Assembly: GCA_036346205.1 (NCBI GenBank)
Contig: JARFJB010001948.1
Location: 158,501-222,500 of the forward strand
Direction of reading: 5' to 3'
Source: Vesta saturnalis
Lineage: Eukaryota; Arthropoda; Insecta; Coleoptera; Lampyridae
DNA: 64,000 nucleotides
In this document: positions 11,926 through 22,193 of the stretch, piece by piece
Position numbering within the stretch: position 1 is the stretch's first letter
Layout of the letters: each line of letters opens with the position of its first letter
The notes under the pieces: model-generated
The model's input: the letters and a program-made list of their open reading frames with translations, nothing else
Database searches by the model: none
What the model was told of the DNA's origin: nothing
Translations under genes and position numbers: made by a program

Positions 11926-12212
11926 ACCACACGACCTTCCAACTTATAAAATGGAAATTAAAAGAAGTGAAATAATCTTAATAACATTTTTTTTATTATA
12001 ATTATGCAACTTCTTTTATAAGAAGTTAATTACGAAAATAGGTAACATTGTAAACGCAAAAAACAATAATCTATGTCAAACAGACGTTTAAAACGTTATG
12101 ACAGGCACATCTAGATGCTAACTTAAATTAAAAAAAATGAAATAATGATAGTGAAAAATAGTCAATTACACAACCTTCTATACCTACATATGAATATGTA
12201 GATTGGAAGGTA
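11908..12212. repeat. Short interspersed inverted-end repeat, copy 1
   Basis: It begins AAATATCTGTTGTGGAACAC, runs through ACCTTCCAACTTA, and ends CTATACCTACATATGA followed by TGTAGATTGGAAGGT. The ACCTTCCAAC and GTTGGAAGGT-like strings near the ends are inverted. It shares both ends with 38156-38332; the middle is different and longer. It interrupts the MADF frame. Confidence 0.6.
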
Positions 12213-12764
12213 AAAATCAATTCGCAAAGAAGTTGCTTTCGGAAAGAATATAAAAAAGTAACACTTTTTCCATAAATTTACATGCGATTGCGGCGCTAAT
12301 TAAACACAAATCTTCAATACTCAATGACATCGCAATTTTTATATAAAATAAGCGTATTAAAATGTAGCAATGTACGTCCTGTCCACATGAACGAGTGTAC
12401 GCAAACACTAGTATCGTTCTTACTCGCAGACTTGCCTCTTCAGGTAGGCGCTAAGGCATGCGCGGTCATGTGTATGCCCATTAATGAGTTAGCGGCTATC
12501 CATCGATCTTCAAAGAAGTGTTGTAAAATTTGAGAAATTTTATAAAAATTGAGGAGGAGCACCGTTTTGCTGAAAGTATACAATTGTTCTCATATAAAAT
12601 GTTCTCTAGAATTCCTAATGTGAAATTTAGGTATTAATACCCAGTATACCCATGAATCACCGATGAAGAACATCCTCCACATGTGCATGTTAATGTGCAG
12701 TATAAATACAATGTTGGTATGTATCATCATTAACAAACTGTTAGTGTTTTCCTCTTATACTGTA
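12213..12764. other. IBTK intron 3, no gene; second arm of inverted repeat
   Basis: No coding sequence is recognised. At 12441-12466 lies the inverted partner of the 11479-11504 block. Confidence 0.4.
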
Positions 12765-13260
12765 GATATGTGGCGATCAAGAAATTATAGCGTGTTATGT
12801 AAGATTTTACGGATCTGCACATAATGGTGCTACTACACATATGAGAAGATTTTGCATATTAATACAAATCAAATATGAGAACAACTAGGTGAATTGTTGA
12901 ATAATACTAAACAATGTGTTTATGTTGACATTACTGGTTTAGAACCTTGATTGTTTACACCATTTCTTGTTAAAAATAGAAGTCCTGACGAAACGTCTAT
13001 TTCATTAAACGCACACGGGTAGTAATAGAAGAAACGTTAGGAGTTTTAAAAGGAGATGGTGTTCCCTTTCTAATACCGTGTTCTTTTGATATTATACAGT
13101 ACGTGGATTGCGCATTGAGTTGAAAATACATGTTCCAAAAAGAGATAGAACGAACTATGTATTCAGTTTTAATAAATACACGCCAACCCCATATTTTGTA
13201 TTTCTTGTTTCTTAACATTCGTGTATGGCATGTGTACCTGCACAATTCAATTTAGTACAA
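12765..13260 (+). pseudogene. PIF/Harbinger-type nuclease remnant
   Basis: Out-of-frame pieces on the plus strand read VRFYGSAHNGATTHM (the catalytic W-x-G-S-x-H-D-like block, with N in place of D), LFTPFLVKNRSPDETSISLN (the ...LLTPF... block) and RTRVVIEETLGVLKG, the C-terminal signature of Harbinger nucleases (helix with the catalytic glutamate region, then GxLKG). Several stops and frameshifts lie between them. The protein would cut and rejoin transposon ends, working with a Myb/MADF-like partner such as the fragment at 11729. Confidence 0.65.
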
Positions 13261-14045
13261 ACTTAAGTTTATCTCATTTCTTTTCACTGAATAATTAGGG
13301 CTACCTCCGAAGAAATTATTATTAAATTAAAAAAAAATACTGGTAAGTAATAATCTAACTAGAAAAATCACCCTTAGTGAGTTCTGTTCAGAAGTAAACC
13401 ACCGTTAGGTATACAATGTTAAATGGGTAAAATAATCGGAGGTGTACTTGAATCATTTGTCTTAAAAATCTAGACGATTTGGAACTTTAGTAATGATTAA
13501 ACTTGATTCTCACCAAAAAATATGAAATACGTACGAAAGAAATCGGCACTGACTATCTAAATATGACTTGTTATACAATTGAACCATGCTAGCATTGTGA
13601 AGTGCTTATAAAATAAGAAGTGTGCAGACTAACTACAATGGAGATAGGCGCGTTGGCGACAAGGTGTAAAATTTGTCTTCAAACACCTTACCTTACCTTA
13701 ATAATAAAAAAAATCCAGGTCCGTATTTAACTCTTTTGACCTGATGATATTATCTAGGAGCCGAAACGTCGGAATGTAAATCTTACGTTGCCACGTTGAT
13801 CCTCTGAAAAAAGTGTCTTAAAGATGTGTTTACTGAATGTAAATATCTTTTATAATAACCGAGATATGACCCCCTCGCAAAATTGGAAAATTTTCAATTT
13901 CGCCCTGTATCTTTAAAACTAAAAATGTTAGCAAAAATTTGTTTACGTCACCGATTTTGTATCAAAAATCAAGCACAGGAAAGCAGACTATACAAGTTGA
14001 TACATCTAATATTAAGAGTGTTACCAATTTAATCCCATCGAAATG
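13261..14045. other. IBTK intron 3, no gene
   Basis: AT-rich. At about 13736-13773 a GACCTGATGATATTATCTAG...GCCGAAACGTCGG string resembles 3' ends of some retroelements, but no coding region accompanies it. Confidence 0.4.
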
Positions 14046-14049
14046 TGGA

Positions 14050-14610
14050 CATACTGTACAGCAGTGATTACCTCTGAATTAGGCGAACATCTTATCGCCG
14101 AGTAATTTTTTTAGCTTTGGAAACAGATGAAAATCGGTGAAAAACAAATCTGGTGAATAGGGCGAATGAGATACAATCTCAAATCCCATTCATGAATGTT
14201 GGCCATTCCAATCGCAGACTTGTTGGCAGGTGCTCCATCCTCTATCCTGCACCTAGTGAGGCCGTTTCTCCTTTGATTTTGTCGCTAAGTTTTTCCAACA
14301 AATTGGTATAATACTTGCGATTTATTATTTTCCCCTTTTATTAGTAGCTGACAAAGATAATTCCATGAGAATCCTAAAAAATAGTTGCTTATAATCTTTT
14401 CTACTGACAAAACTTTCTTTTTCTTCGTCGGTGGCGGAGAACCTTTGTGTCGAGTGTTTGGAGTGTTCTTTGGTTTCGGGAGTATGACAGTGATGACGGT
14501 TGTTGTATTTTCTGTTATGAAGTTATGAAGTAATGCTCGTTTTTGGTATTGACACTAAAACGGCCAGGATTTTACGTTGTCTCCGTGAAAATATTGTTGT
14601 TCTAATACAA
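14050..14610 (-). pseudogene. Mariner (D,D34D-type) transposase fragment
   Basis: Read on the minus strand, pieces in shifted frames follow the mariner catalytic domain: GSPPPTKKKKVLSVEKII, FLGFSWNY, KGEIINRKYYTNLLEKLSDK, a degenerate block at the second aspartate (DGA...NKSA instead of the usual DNAP..HKS), then YSPDLFFTDFHLFPKLKKLL. The last is the classic SPDLAPSDFHLFPKLK block. The N-terminal DNA-binding half and the TIRs were not found. A copy-paste-dead relic of a mauritiana/irritans-like mariner. Confidence 0.7.
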
Positions 14611-15166
14611 ACATTGCACTCATTTTCACAATTGACAATTTTAGTGGTGTGCTAAAAAGTAGGTTGCATATTGAGATAATTTTTAAATGTAATGAGCTAG
14701 ACTTGAAATTTGAAACTATAAATTAAAAAATAACACTGTACAATATGCGCAATACACCATAACCTGTAATTTCAAATTTAGCGCTAAATAAGTATAACTG
14801 AAGTGTCAAATTTTACTAGAAATTTTAGTTTTAATTAATATGAAGATGACTTACAGTTTATGTTAAATTTTCTGTCCAAACCACCAAATTCTGTACAAGT
14901 TCTTATGGAGTAACTCTCTCTTTTACAATTTTTAGTCATTTCTAAATAACGGTATCCTTGTTCTTCATAGCCATGTTGTCAAACGTAAAATGTAATTTAA
15001 TAACAAATCAATATCACTCCGTGTACTGTTAAATTTATTGCTCGCTTCTTCTACGATATTTATCGTAGAAGAACCATTTATTAAAAATCGTTCTTTTCAG
15101 AACGCCTACAACTCAACGCGTCTTATAAGGTAATGATGAATAATTTCTATAATTGTATGATTGAGG
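14611..15166. other. IBTK intron 3, no gene; contains a perfect palindrome
   Basis: AT-rich sequence without coding signal apart from the hairpin at 15046-15073, listed separately. Confidence 0.45.
15046..15073. repeat. Perfect 28-bp palindrome (13-bp arms)
   Basis: TTCTTCTACGATA at 15046-15058 is followed by TT and then its exact reverse complement, TATCGTAGAAGAA, at 15061-15073. It lies about 100 bases upstream of the transposase relic that starts near 15167. It could be a transposon end or internal structure; function is unknown. Confidence 0.85.
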
Positions 15167-16430
15167 TTATTTTCTAGAATTTTGTATCATATGGAGATTG
15201 AAACTGAATGTGGTCCTGCAAACATAAAACAACATAGTGGAAAACACTTCAGCCGTAAGGAGAAATGCCGCATTATGAATGTACGTAATTATTTCTTGAC
15301 CACAATGAACGTTAAGTGAAGCTGTTACAGAAGCCTGCAAAGCTTTATGTTGCACAGAGCGTAGTATCTATGTTATAAAAACGGAAGACCAAACGGAAGC
15401 AATAGCTAGTCCGAAAAAACGCATGAAACGAAAAGGTGACCAACTCAATGATCATCTTCATGTATATGACCAGAATATCCAGTCAATTATTCGACGTAAA
15501 GTGCACAATTTTTTCATTGAAAACATTCCACCATCGAAGAATAGTATCCTTTCTTCCATTAAAGGTGATAATGAACTACCAAATTTTAAACGCAGTACAC
15601 TATTCAACCTTTTGAAAGATTTTGAGCTTCAAAAGATGCGACGCATGAGTATCCTTGTTGAACGTGATGACATAATATAGAGGCATAAATACTTAAGATG
15701 CATCAGAAAGTTCTGAGAAGAAGATACTTAGTTTTTTTACACCACTATTGAAAGTGGTTGGCAGGCATTCGTTCAAGGGCTCAGTACAGGTTTACAAACG
15801 CAAAGTGGTCTTGGACCCCGATTTGCCTTAGTTCATGCTGGTGGCGATAATGATTTTATTCCTGGTGCAGAACTTAGAGTAAAAAGAACACAGCCGATCT
15901 GCACAATGAAATGGATGCAGACACTTACGGGAAGTGGAATTCATTCCAAATATACTGTTAAATTCAATTATCATTATTGACAATGCTTATCACAGCAGTA
16001 AGGTAGAGAAGAGAACAAGAGAACAAATTGAACCATTGAAGAAACATGTTGAAGCAAGTTGATTACTGTAGCACAAGTGAGGCATCTATATGACAAGAAT
16101 AAACTTGATGTTACAGCACAAGAAAGAGGTCATGAGGATCTTCGTTTGCCTCTTTATCACTGCGAATTAAACCCAATCTAAATGGTGTGGGCACAAGTCA
16201 AACATCATACTAAAATGAATAAGACTTTTAAAGTTAAAGACATGGAGGAATTAATAAAATTTGGTTACGAAAAAGTGACGATTGAAAATTGGCAACATTA
16301 TATAAGTCATGTAAAGATCATTGACGGTAAGATGTCGGTAGCTGATAACCTTCGAGATGATATTGCAGAGTTTATAATCAACCTTACAGAATCATCATCC
16401 GAAGACCTAGAAATCGATTTGAGCGATTAA
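15167..16430 (+). pseudogene. IS630/Tc1-mariner-type transposase (HTH + DDE_3), broken
   Basis: The pieces in order are an N-terminal NIKQHSGKHFSRKEKCRIMN, then QSIIRRKVHNFFIENIPPSK and FKRSTLFNLLKDFELQKMRR (helix-turn-helix), FALVHAGGDNDFIPGAELRV (start of the catalytic fold), LNSIIIIDNAYHS with the second catalytic aspartate, and ERGHEDLRLPLYHCELNPI...MVWAQVKHHTKMNKTF, where a stop (TAA at 16180) replaces the expected catalytic-site glutamate before MVWAQVK. The final 82 codons (16182-16430) are open and end in an acidic tail, SSSEDLEIDLSD. This family, with HAGG, DNA.YH and PPYHCELNPIE motifs, is widespread in insects. Loss of the acidic residue plus several frameshifts make it inactive. 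Confidence 0.8.
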
Positions 16431-16462
16431 ACTGCATTGAAAAACAAAAAAATTTACTACAA

Positions 16463-16601
16463 TACGAGGTGTGGCTATTAAATCAAAATAAAATGTTTTC
16501 GAGTGTCAGTCTCGTTATTTAATAGCCACACTTCCTATATTATATCAAAATAAGATGTTGTACAGCGTCAGTCTCGTTATTTTATAGCCACACTTCCTAT
16601 A
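16463..16601. repeat. Mariner-type terminal palindrome with a duplicated right half
   Basis: TACGAGGTGTGGCTATTAAA at 16463 is inverted at 16515-16538 (ATTTAATAGCCACACTTCCT ATA), forming a ~75-bp near-palindrome flanked by TA. The right ~60 bases are then repeated at 16541-16601 (TCAAAATAAGATGTTG...CACTTCCTATA). The ends resemble mariner TIRs, so this is a tiny MITE or a collapsed element. It begins about 35 bases after the transposase relic stops. Confidence 0.7.
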
Positions 16602-17455
16602 CTACATTATAATGGAAATAAATGTTGCAGCTAGAATCAAACTTTAATAAAATTGTTATTTTGTTTATATACTGCAAACTCCTTCTGTAAGCAAAGGATA
16701 AAGTTACCATTTGCTCATGCTGTTGCTTATAGAGCTTCTTTAACAATCCCATGCACAGGGTAATCTAACCCATCATATTGGTAAAGGTAGTCTTTTTCGG
16801 TATGTTCATAGGTACATTGCAGATTTATCTAAATTTGTATTGCATTGCAAATATTTTTATTAATTTTAAGGTTAGAAATTGTGTCTCTCATACTGTAGAT
16901 ATAGTATTATTATAACTGTAATATGGTATTATAGGTGCAGTAATCTATTGGCATAAGTTTGGCAATCCTGCACTGTTTTTCCATAAGCCCTATACTGAAT
17001 TTGGAGGTTTGGATGCGCTATAGTATTACAGTTCGCCTCCCAAAGTGTGCATATTGTGTTATGAATTGTTAGATAATGGCAGTGGCACCCATACTGTTTA
17101 TGATTTAAATCGATAGTTAAAAATAGTGGAGCAAGAAATCTGATGTTAGCACACTAAACGACACAAGGGAAAACTTCAATTAAAAGTGAAAATAATAAGT
17201 ACAAAATGTACCAGGCACGTCTAAAGAAGTGTTCACTTCAAAAATATAAAAGTACCACGGAAATAAAGGTTGTTTTGGTACCTGCCTGCCGAGTGTATCT
17301 CGTTTTACTCCTTAATACATAAAGTTACTAGTGTGTTTTAGATATTTATCACATTCAAAATTTATAATCCCATTATTTAAAAATTATCTAAGTATATAAA
17401 ATACATCTTGCACCATTATCAGGCAACAGTAGCTTCAAATTAAAGATGAACTTAC
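16602..17455. other. IBTK intron 3, 5' part, no gene
   Basis: AT-rich intron running up to the exon 3 donor (GTAAGT at 17455-17450). Nothing coding was recognised. Confidence 0.5.
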
Positions 17456-17817
17456 TTTTTTAGAATTTTACGGCAATGGTACTCATGCAGTACGTATATA
17501 TCTCCCTTTGATGTCAAAATAGCAGTAGCTCCATTACTAACAGCAACAGCTTTAATTTTTGTATCAACTCCAAACGTGCATGTTACTATTTTCGGAACTA
17601 TTACATACTTCTCATTTGATTTTTCATGTCCTAACTGACCACCATGTAAACCCCAAGTGTAAATTACTGTTGGACTCCATGCTACAGAGTGATACCTTGC
17701 AGCACACACGTCTTCGATTGTTTCACAAATTAAAGGCAAAGGAAGTGGTGTTAAAATTTTTGGTGGTGGCGGTTGAATGCCTAATACTCGATGTGTGTTT
17801 AATCCAGTTGTCCATAC
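17456..17817 (-). CDS. IBTK: IBTK exon 3 (RCC1 repeats)
   Basis: 362-bp exon. The acceptor ends CGAAAG|GTATGG (17818/17817) and the donor is AAAAAA|GTAAGT (17456/17455). It encodes VWTTGLNTHRVLGIQPPPPK, then the RCC1-type strings ARYHSVAWSPTVIYTWGLHG and GQLGHEK, and AVAVSNGATAILTSKGDIYV ending in LHEYHCRKILKK. RCC1 repeats form a seven-bladed propeller used for protein binding. The GATA.LT.KGDIY.L..Y.C.K string is characteristic of IBTK, and the split lysine codon is completed by the first base of exon 4, which continues QLNL as in the family. The first frame is in phase 0 with exon 2. Confidence 0.92.
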
Positions 17818-17864
17818 CTTTCGTAACATAAAGTACAATTATGCCACAAATCTGAAATACTTAC
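17818..17864 (-). other. IBTK: IBTK intron 2, 47 bp
   Basis: Begins GTAAGTATTTCAG and ends ...TTACGAAAG on the minus strand. It joins the SESGH end of exon 2 to the VWTTG start of exon 3 in phase 0. Its length is not a multiple of three and it is short even for insects, in contrast to the 16- and 23-kb introns on either side. Confidence 0.85.
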
Positions 17865-18301
17865 ATGTCCAGATTCCGATAAAAATAAGCTGTGATCAAT
17901 AGAAATGCAAGCTTTTTTACATAAGACAGGGTTTGTGTGTCCGCTTGCCGAAAGTTTAATTTGTTTTGGTGTAATTACAGTACTTTCAGATCCTAAACCT
18001 AAACGTCCACCTTGACCATGACCACAACCATATATTTTTCCTTCACTAGATAATAATATGCAATGAAATTTTTCTAAACAAATATGTTTAATTGCAGTAT
18101 TTGGATATTCTTTGTGGTATGCATATAACATTTCAGGAGTTAGTCTGGCTTCTTGTGTACCAAATGTATAATTTGTATTTGAACCCCAAACATAAACTTC
18201 TCCATATCTAATCTCTCGTAATCCCAAATATCTCCACGAATCCTTCATTGCGTGTTCTAAACTTGTCAAACCGTTAAAATCTGTTATTCCCAAACTTGCG
18301 C
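17865..18301 (-). CDS. IBTK: IBTK exon 2 (end of ankyrin region, RCC1 repeats)
   Basis: 437-bp exon with acceptor TTTTGTTGTAG|GCGCAAG (18302/18301) and donor GGACAT|GTAAGT (17865/17864). The first two bases complete a glycine codon split with exon 1, giving KLG-ASLGITDFNGLTSLEHAM across the junction, the end of the ankyrin segment. RCC1 blades follow: YGEVYVWGSNTNYTFGTQEA, KHICLEKFHCILLSSEGKIY, GCGHGQGGRLGLGSE and SIDHSLFLSESGH. The order and the spacing of WG.N.NYT.G, GCGHG.GGRLG and DHS match IBTK. A shorter open frame from TTG at 18293 is only the inner part of the exon. Confidence 0.92.
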
Positions 18302-18854
18302 CTACAACAAAATTTTATTCAATAGCAGTAAGCCTTTCTTATTCATACACAATTAATCAAGTACATAGAACTTTGGCCTTTTCTTATCACTATGACTCTT
18401 TTGATCACACGGCTGCCAACCTTCACAGCTATGTGGCCTACAAGGTCATTATTATAGAACCATCGACGACAGTGACAACAGCTGCTTTGATTATAACTGC
18501 CACATACGTTTTACACCACCACGGTAAACTTCATCAGAATGACTACAAAATTTTTTCATAACAAGAGGACTTTAGATCATAACCGAAACTTACTCTATGG
18601 TCATTATGGTACATTTGATCATAACGGTTTTTTAAAGCGTTTACAAAGGTACTTAATACTATGTGTAATGAAATATCACAGTTTTAAAATAACATTAAGT
18701 GAGGGAGACTTGAAAAGTGAGTGTTTCACAAACCTTTAATAGCAAACACTTGATGTACAGTATTAAATAAATTACCAACCTAAAAGTGTTTATTGTTCTT
18801 AATTCTGATCCGCAGCGTACGGATTATAGAGGAACACCTTGCCGGGTATATAAT
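18302..18854. other. IBTK intron 1, 3' end, no gene
   Basis: Intron sequence directly upstream of the exon 2 acceptor. At 18390-18625 there are loosely similar ATGACTCTTTTGATCACACG / TGGTACATTTGATCATAACG pieces that may be an old degenerate repeat. Confidence 0.4.
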
Positions 18855-19955
18855 GTTACACGATAAAACGTCCCTGTCAAAACGTCTCAGCTAAAACGTC
18901 GTCGTTAAAAAGTCGCTGCGACAAAATGTCGCGATGATCAGCGTCGTCTCACAAAAATGCCACTTACTAAAATGTCCCCATCAAAAATGTCGCCAAACAA
19001 AAGGGTCGCCGCGCAAAAAGTCGCCGTAAGGGCCGAAACACATTGAAAAAAAAAATTCAAAATTTCAACGAAAGTTTATTGTTTTTGTAAGAGTCCAAAC
19101 TAGTTTAGATTAGATAAACAAAAGTACTGTAACCTAACAGATTTAGATTAGATAAACAAAACTACCTGTAACCTACTATAAAGAATTAGGTTAGAGAAAC
19201 AAAACTACTGTAACTTAACAGAATTAGATTAGATAAACAAAACTACTGCAACCTAACAGAATTACATTAGATAAACAAAACTACTGTACCCTAACAGAAA
19301 TGGATTAGATAAAGAAAACTGCTGTAGCCTAGCAGAATTAGATTAGATAAACACGACTATTGTAATCTAACAGAATTAGATTACACATACAAAACTACTG
19401 TAACTTAACAGAATTAGATTAGATAAACCAAACTACTGTAATCTAACAGAATAAGATTAGATAGCAAAACTACTGTAACCTAACAAAATTCGATTAGATA
19501 AAGAAAACTACTGTAACCTAACAGAATTAGATTAGATAAACGAAACTACTGTAATCTAGCAGAGTTAGATTAGATAAACAAGAATAATTTGAACTATTTT
19601 GTTTTTTTGAATGACAACGTATTTTTTTGGTTTGATTCTGTAATCAATTTGAATGAAAATTTGTAAACATGAATCAAAAAAATCTTTGGTACATCGCCAG
19701 TCGATGAAATCAGTAATAAAATCATCGAAAATGCATGACAAGCAACGAGTCGATTTAGAAACAATTTCAATCATTGTGCGAAGAAAGGGACTACAAATTG
19801 GAAGACAATCAATAAATAAACAAAACTACAGTAACCTAATAGAATTATTATGGCGACTTTTTTAGTGACGACATTTTGGGAAGAAACGTTTTTGTGCGGC
19901 GATGTTTATGACCACGGCGACATTTTAGCGGCGACGTTTTGACGTGATATCGGTT
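18855..19955. mobile_element. Foldback-like element with internal minisatellite
   Basis: The left arm (18865-19040) is a run of degenerate units AAAA(C/T)GTCGCC with spacers (GATAAAACGTCCCTGTCAAA...). The right arm (19853-19945) has the inverse (GGCGACATTTTAGCGGCGAC, GACGTTTTGACGTGATATC). Between them is a ~38-bp tandem repeat (see next entry) and about 230 bp of unique AT-rich sequence. Long terminal arms made of short degenerate repeats around a filler are the plan of foldback-type DNA elements. No transposase is seen; target duplication could not be fixed. Confidence 0.6.
19088..19585. repeat. ~38-bp minisatellite, about 12-13 copies
   Basis: The unit is close to TTAGATTAGATAAACAAAAC plus TACTGTAACCTAACAGAA. 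Copies differ at a few positions each. One more decayed copy sits at about 19800-19845 (AATAAACAAAACTACAGTAA...), next to the right arm of the foldback-like element. Confidence 0.85.
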
Positions 19956-20386
19956 GTATAAAGCAGTTAAGCAATTTTTTGGTGTTACAACGAAGTGTTG
20001 TATATGTTCCAAGTTTTTTCAATAAAGTTTAGTATTAGGGCCTTTCGAACGGTAAACAAACACTTAAAATCGAAGAGGTGCACTGTTTTAGTATTACAGT
20101 AAGAAGACGGAAAAGGATAGTTACATTGTGATAGATTTATTAATTCTAAACGGCCTGTGATTTGCGCTCAAAATCTAGTTAGCTGTTGACACTTCCCAAT
20201 CATGTCCACGTGGACCAGCAAAAAATTCGGCAAGTAGGCTGTGTTCATTTATTGCGAAAACCAGTAAAAAAAAAAAAAATAATTTATTTTTTAAAATTTC
20301 CAGCAGCATGGCTTCTAAATAAAAACTAGACAATTTTGGAACCATACTTTCCCAAAATTCCTCATCACGTTCTACCTGGAAATATA
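19956..20386. other. IBTK intron 1, no gene
   Basis: AT-rich sequence without recognised features. Confidence 0.4.
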
Positions 20387-20532
20387 CTACGTTTTTCTTA
20401 ACATTAGCTGTTGCAACAATTTAAGCATTTATTCTAAAATTCTGATTTTTTGCACACCGACACCTGAAATATGAGCGCGTCTAACAGAAATTCAGGAATT
20501 TTTAAAACTTTTATAGTTTTTACAAAATAAAG
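20387..20532. repeat. Dispersed repeat, copy 1
   Basis: CTACGTTTTTCTTAACATTA through ...GAAATTCAGGAATTTTTAAA matches 28255-28405 in the same orientation with scattered differences. Nature unknown; possibly an end fragment of a larger transposon. Confidence 0.65.
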
Positions 20533-20555
20533 TTACAAAAATAAAATTATATATA

Positions 20556-21791
20556 CAGGGTGTTTCTAAATTCATACGACAAAATTCAGGAGGTGATTGC
20601 TCGCATGAAAGTAAGATGGGTCTTTCCTATAACAAAATTTACTCAGCTCACCCCTTTCCGAGATATCACCCTTAAAAGGTGGTGACTAAAATTGAGTTTT
20701 TATTTTGTTTCTAAAATTTCAGTAAAACTAGAAACTTGAAATTCTGTAATTTTCGTACAGTCGCAAAGGACTAACCACGGGTATTTTTTCAATATTCCTG
20801 TTACATTATACCGGGGTGAAATTAGCAACCCTTGCTTTATTTCATATCAAAACTTTTTTTCGAGATGAAGTTTTATTAAATAAAATTATAACTTAAAATC
20901 CTTGTTATTTAAAAAATAATTTATTCTTAAATTTTTTTCCCCAAAACCAATAGCTGCAGAGACAAAAATAAACAACATAATTTATAATTTTTTTATTAAA
21001 TTGAGTGGAAAACAGTAAAGATGTAAAATGTAATACGATTCATAATAAATGCTGGAAATGACCACCTCTAGCCAAAATACATGAATGTAGCCTACGTGTC
21101 ATGGATTGCCGTACACGTTCAAAGATTTGAGGTGTATTTCTTATGGTGTCACACGCTATTTGAATACGATTCTTCAAATCGTTGGTATCAACTATGGGTG
21201 TCGTGTAGACTAATGATTTAAGGTAACCCCATAAACAGAAATCACAAGGATTTAACTCTGAAGATCGAGGAGGCCAATGTTGGGGCTCTCCTTGACCAAT
21301 CCAACGGTTGGGATATGTTGCATCTAAATGTTGCCTAGCAGTCAGACTGAAGTGTACTGGAGCACCATCATGCATCAACCACATATTTTGTCTGATATTG
21401 AGTGCGATGTCTTCAAGTAGTTCAGGGAGATCATTTTTTAAATAACAAAGATTTTAAGTTATAATTTTATTTCATAAAACTTCATCTCTAAAAAAAGTTT
21501 TGATATGAAATAAAGTAAGGGTTGCTAATTTCACACCCGTATAATGTAACAGGAATATTGAAAAAATACCTGTGCTTACTCCTTTGCGACTGCACGAAAA
21601 TTACAGAATTTCAAGTTTCTAGGTTTACTGAAATTTTAGAAACAAAATAAAAACTCAATTTTAGTCACCACCTTTTAAGGGCGATATCTCGGAAAGGGGT
21701 GGGCTGAGTAAATTTTGTTATAGGAAAGACCCATCTTACTTTCATGCGAGCAACCACCTCCTGAATTTTGTCGCATGAATTTAGAAACACC

Positions 21792-21794
<3 letters not shown>
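20556..21794 (-). mobile_element. Long-TIR mariner-like element, internally deleted
   Basis: Ends CAGGGTGTTTCTAAATTCAT are inverted, flanked by TA at 20554-20555 and 21795-21796. The inverted repeats are long: roughly 20556-20925 matches the reverse complement of 21430-21794. Only the last 114 codons of a transposase remain between them, so this 1,239-bp element is non-autonomous. The right flank runs straight into a (TA)n tract and the gypsy-like insertion. Confidence 0.85.
21040..21384 (-). pseudogene. C-terminal mariner-like transposase fragment
   Basis: 114 residues beginning MWLMHDGAPVHFSLTARQHL (second catalytic aspartate in HDGAP.H), then NRWIGQGEPQHWPPRSSELN (where the family normally has PPRSPDLNP), FCLWGYLKSLVYTTPI, and ending in RLHSCILARGGHFQHLL. 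This is the DD34-type insect family with the GGHFEHLL end. The N-terminal DNA-binding domain and first catalytic residue are missing. The fragment is open and may be young. Confidence 0.85.

Positions 21795-21852
<58 letters not shown>
21795..21852. repeat. (TA)n tract between mariner and gypsy-like element
   Basis: An uninterrupted TA run. The gypsy-like element sits inside the tract: a second TA run continues at 27869-27900 after its right LTR. Confidence 0.9.
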
Positions 21853-21856
<4 letters not shown>

Positions 21857-22180
21857 TGTTTTACTGTTTAAAATGTTTATTTTTAAAATATCGTATAATA
21901 TTTTATTAAACATTAATAAACAAATATAATGAGTAGTCACTAACTAACAGTTAATATGAGAACTAACACATCTATCCATCATCAAGTGGTTTTATAACTT
22001 CATTTTATCTGTCTTGATAGTGTTGAAAATAACAAAAATATTTCTTAGTAACAATGGTATTTGTATAAGTTGTGATATAAGTTATTAATACCTTATCTAA
22101 TAATATGGAAAATAACATTAGATACATTTCTTAATAATAAACATGATGCAATACTTATGTATTATTACTATAATATAACT
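21853..22180 (-). repeat. 3' LTR of the gypsy-like element
   Basis: 328 bp, beginning AGTTATATTATAG on the minus strand and ending ...ACATAAT. Nearly identical to 27540-27868 (T4 versus T5 near the end). It contains a minus-strand AATAAA at 21881-21876, usable as a polyadenylation signal. It is bordered on the outside by (TA)n. Confidence 0.95.
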
Positions 22181-22193
22181 CCTCCTCTCTTAA
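22181..22193 (-). promoter_or_regulatory. Polypurine tract
   Basis: On the minus strand AAGAGAGGAGGAG lies immediately before the 3' LTR. It is the expected primer site for plus-strand DNA synthesis. Confidence 0.85.

Noticed and set aside
13736..13773. GACCTGATGATATTATCTAG...GCCGAAACG as a retroelement 3' end
   Set aside because: The motif is suggestive, but there is no adjacent reverse transcriptase or endonuclease sequence.
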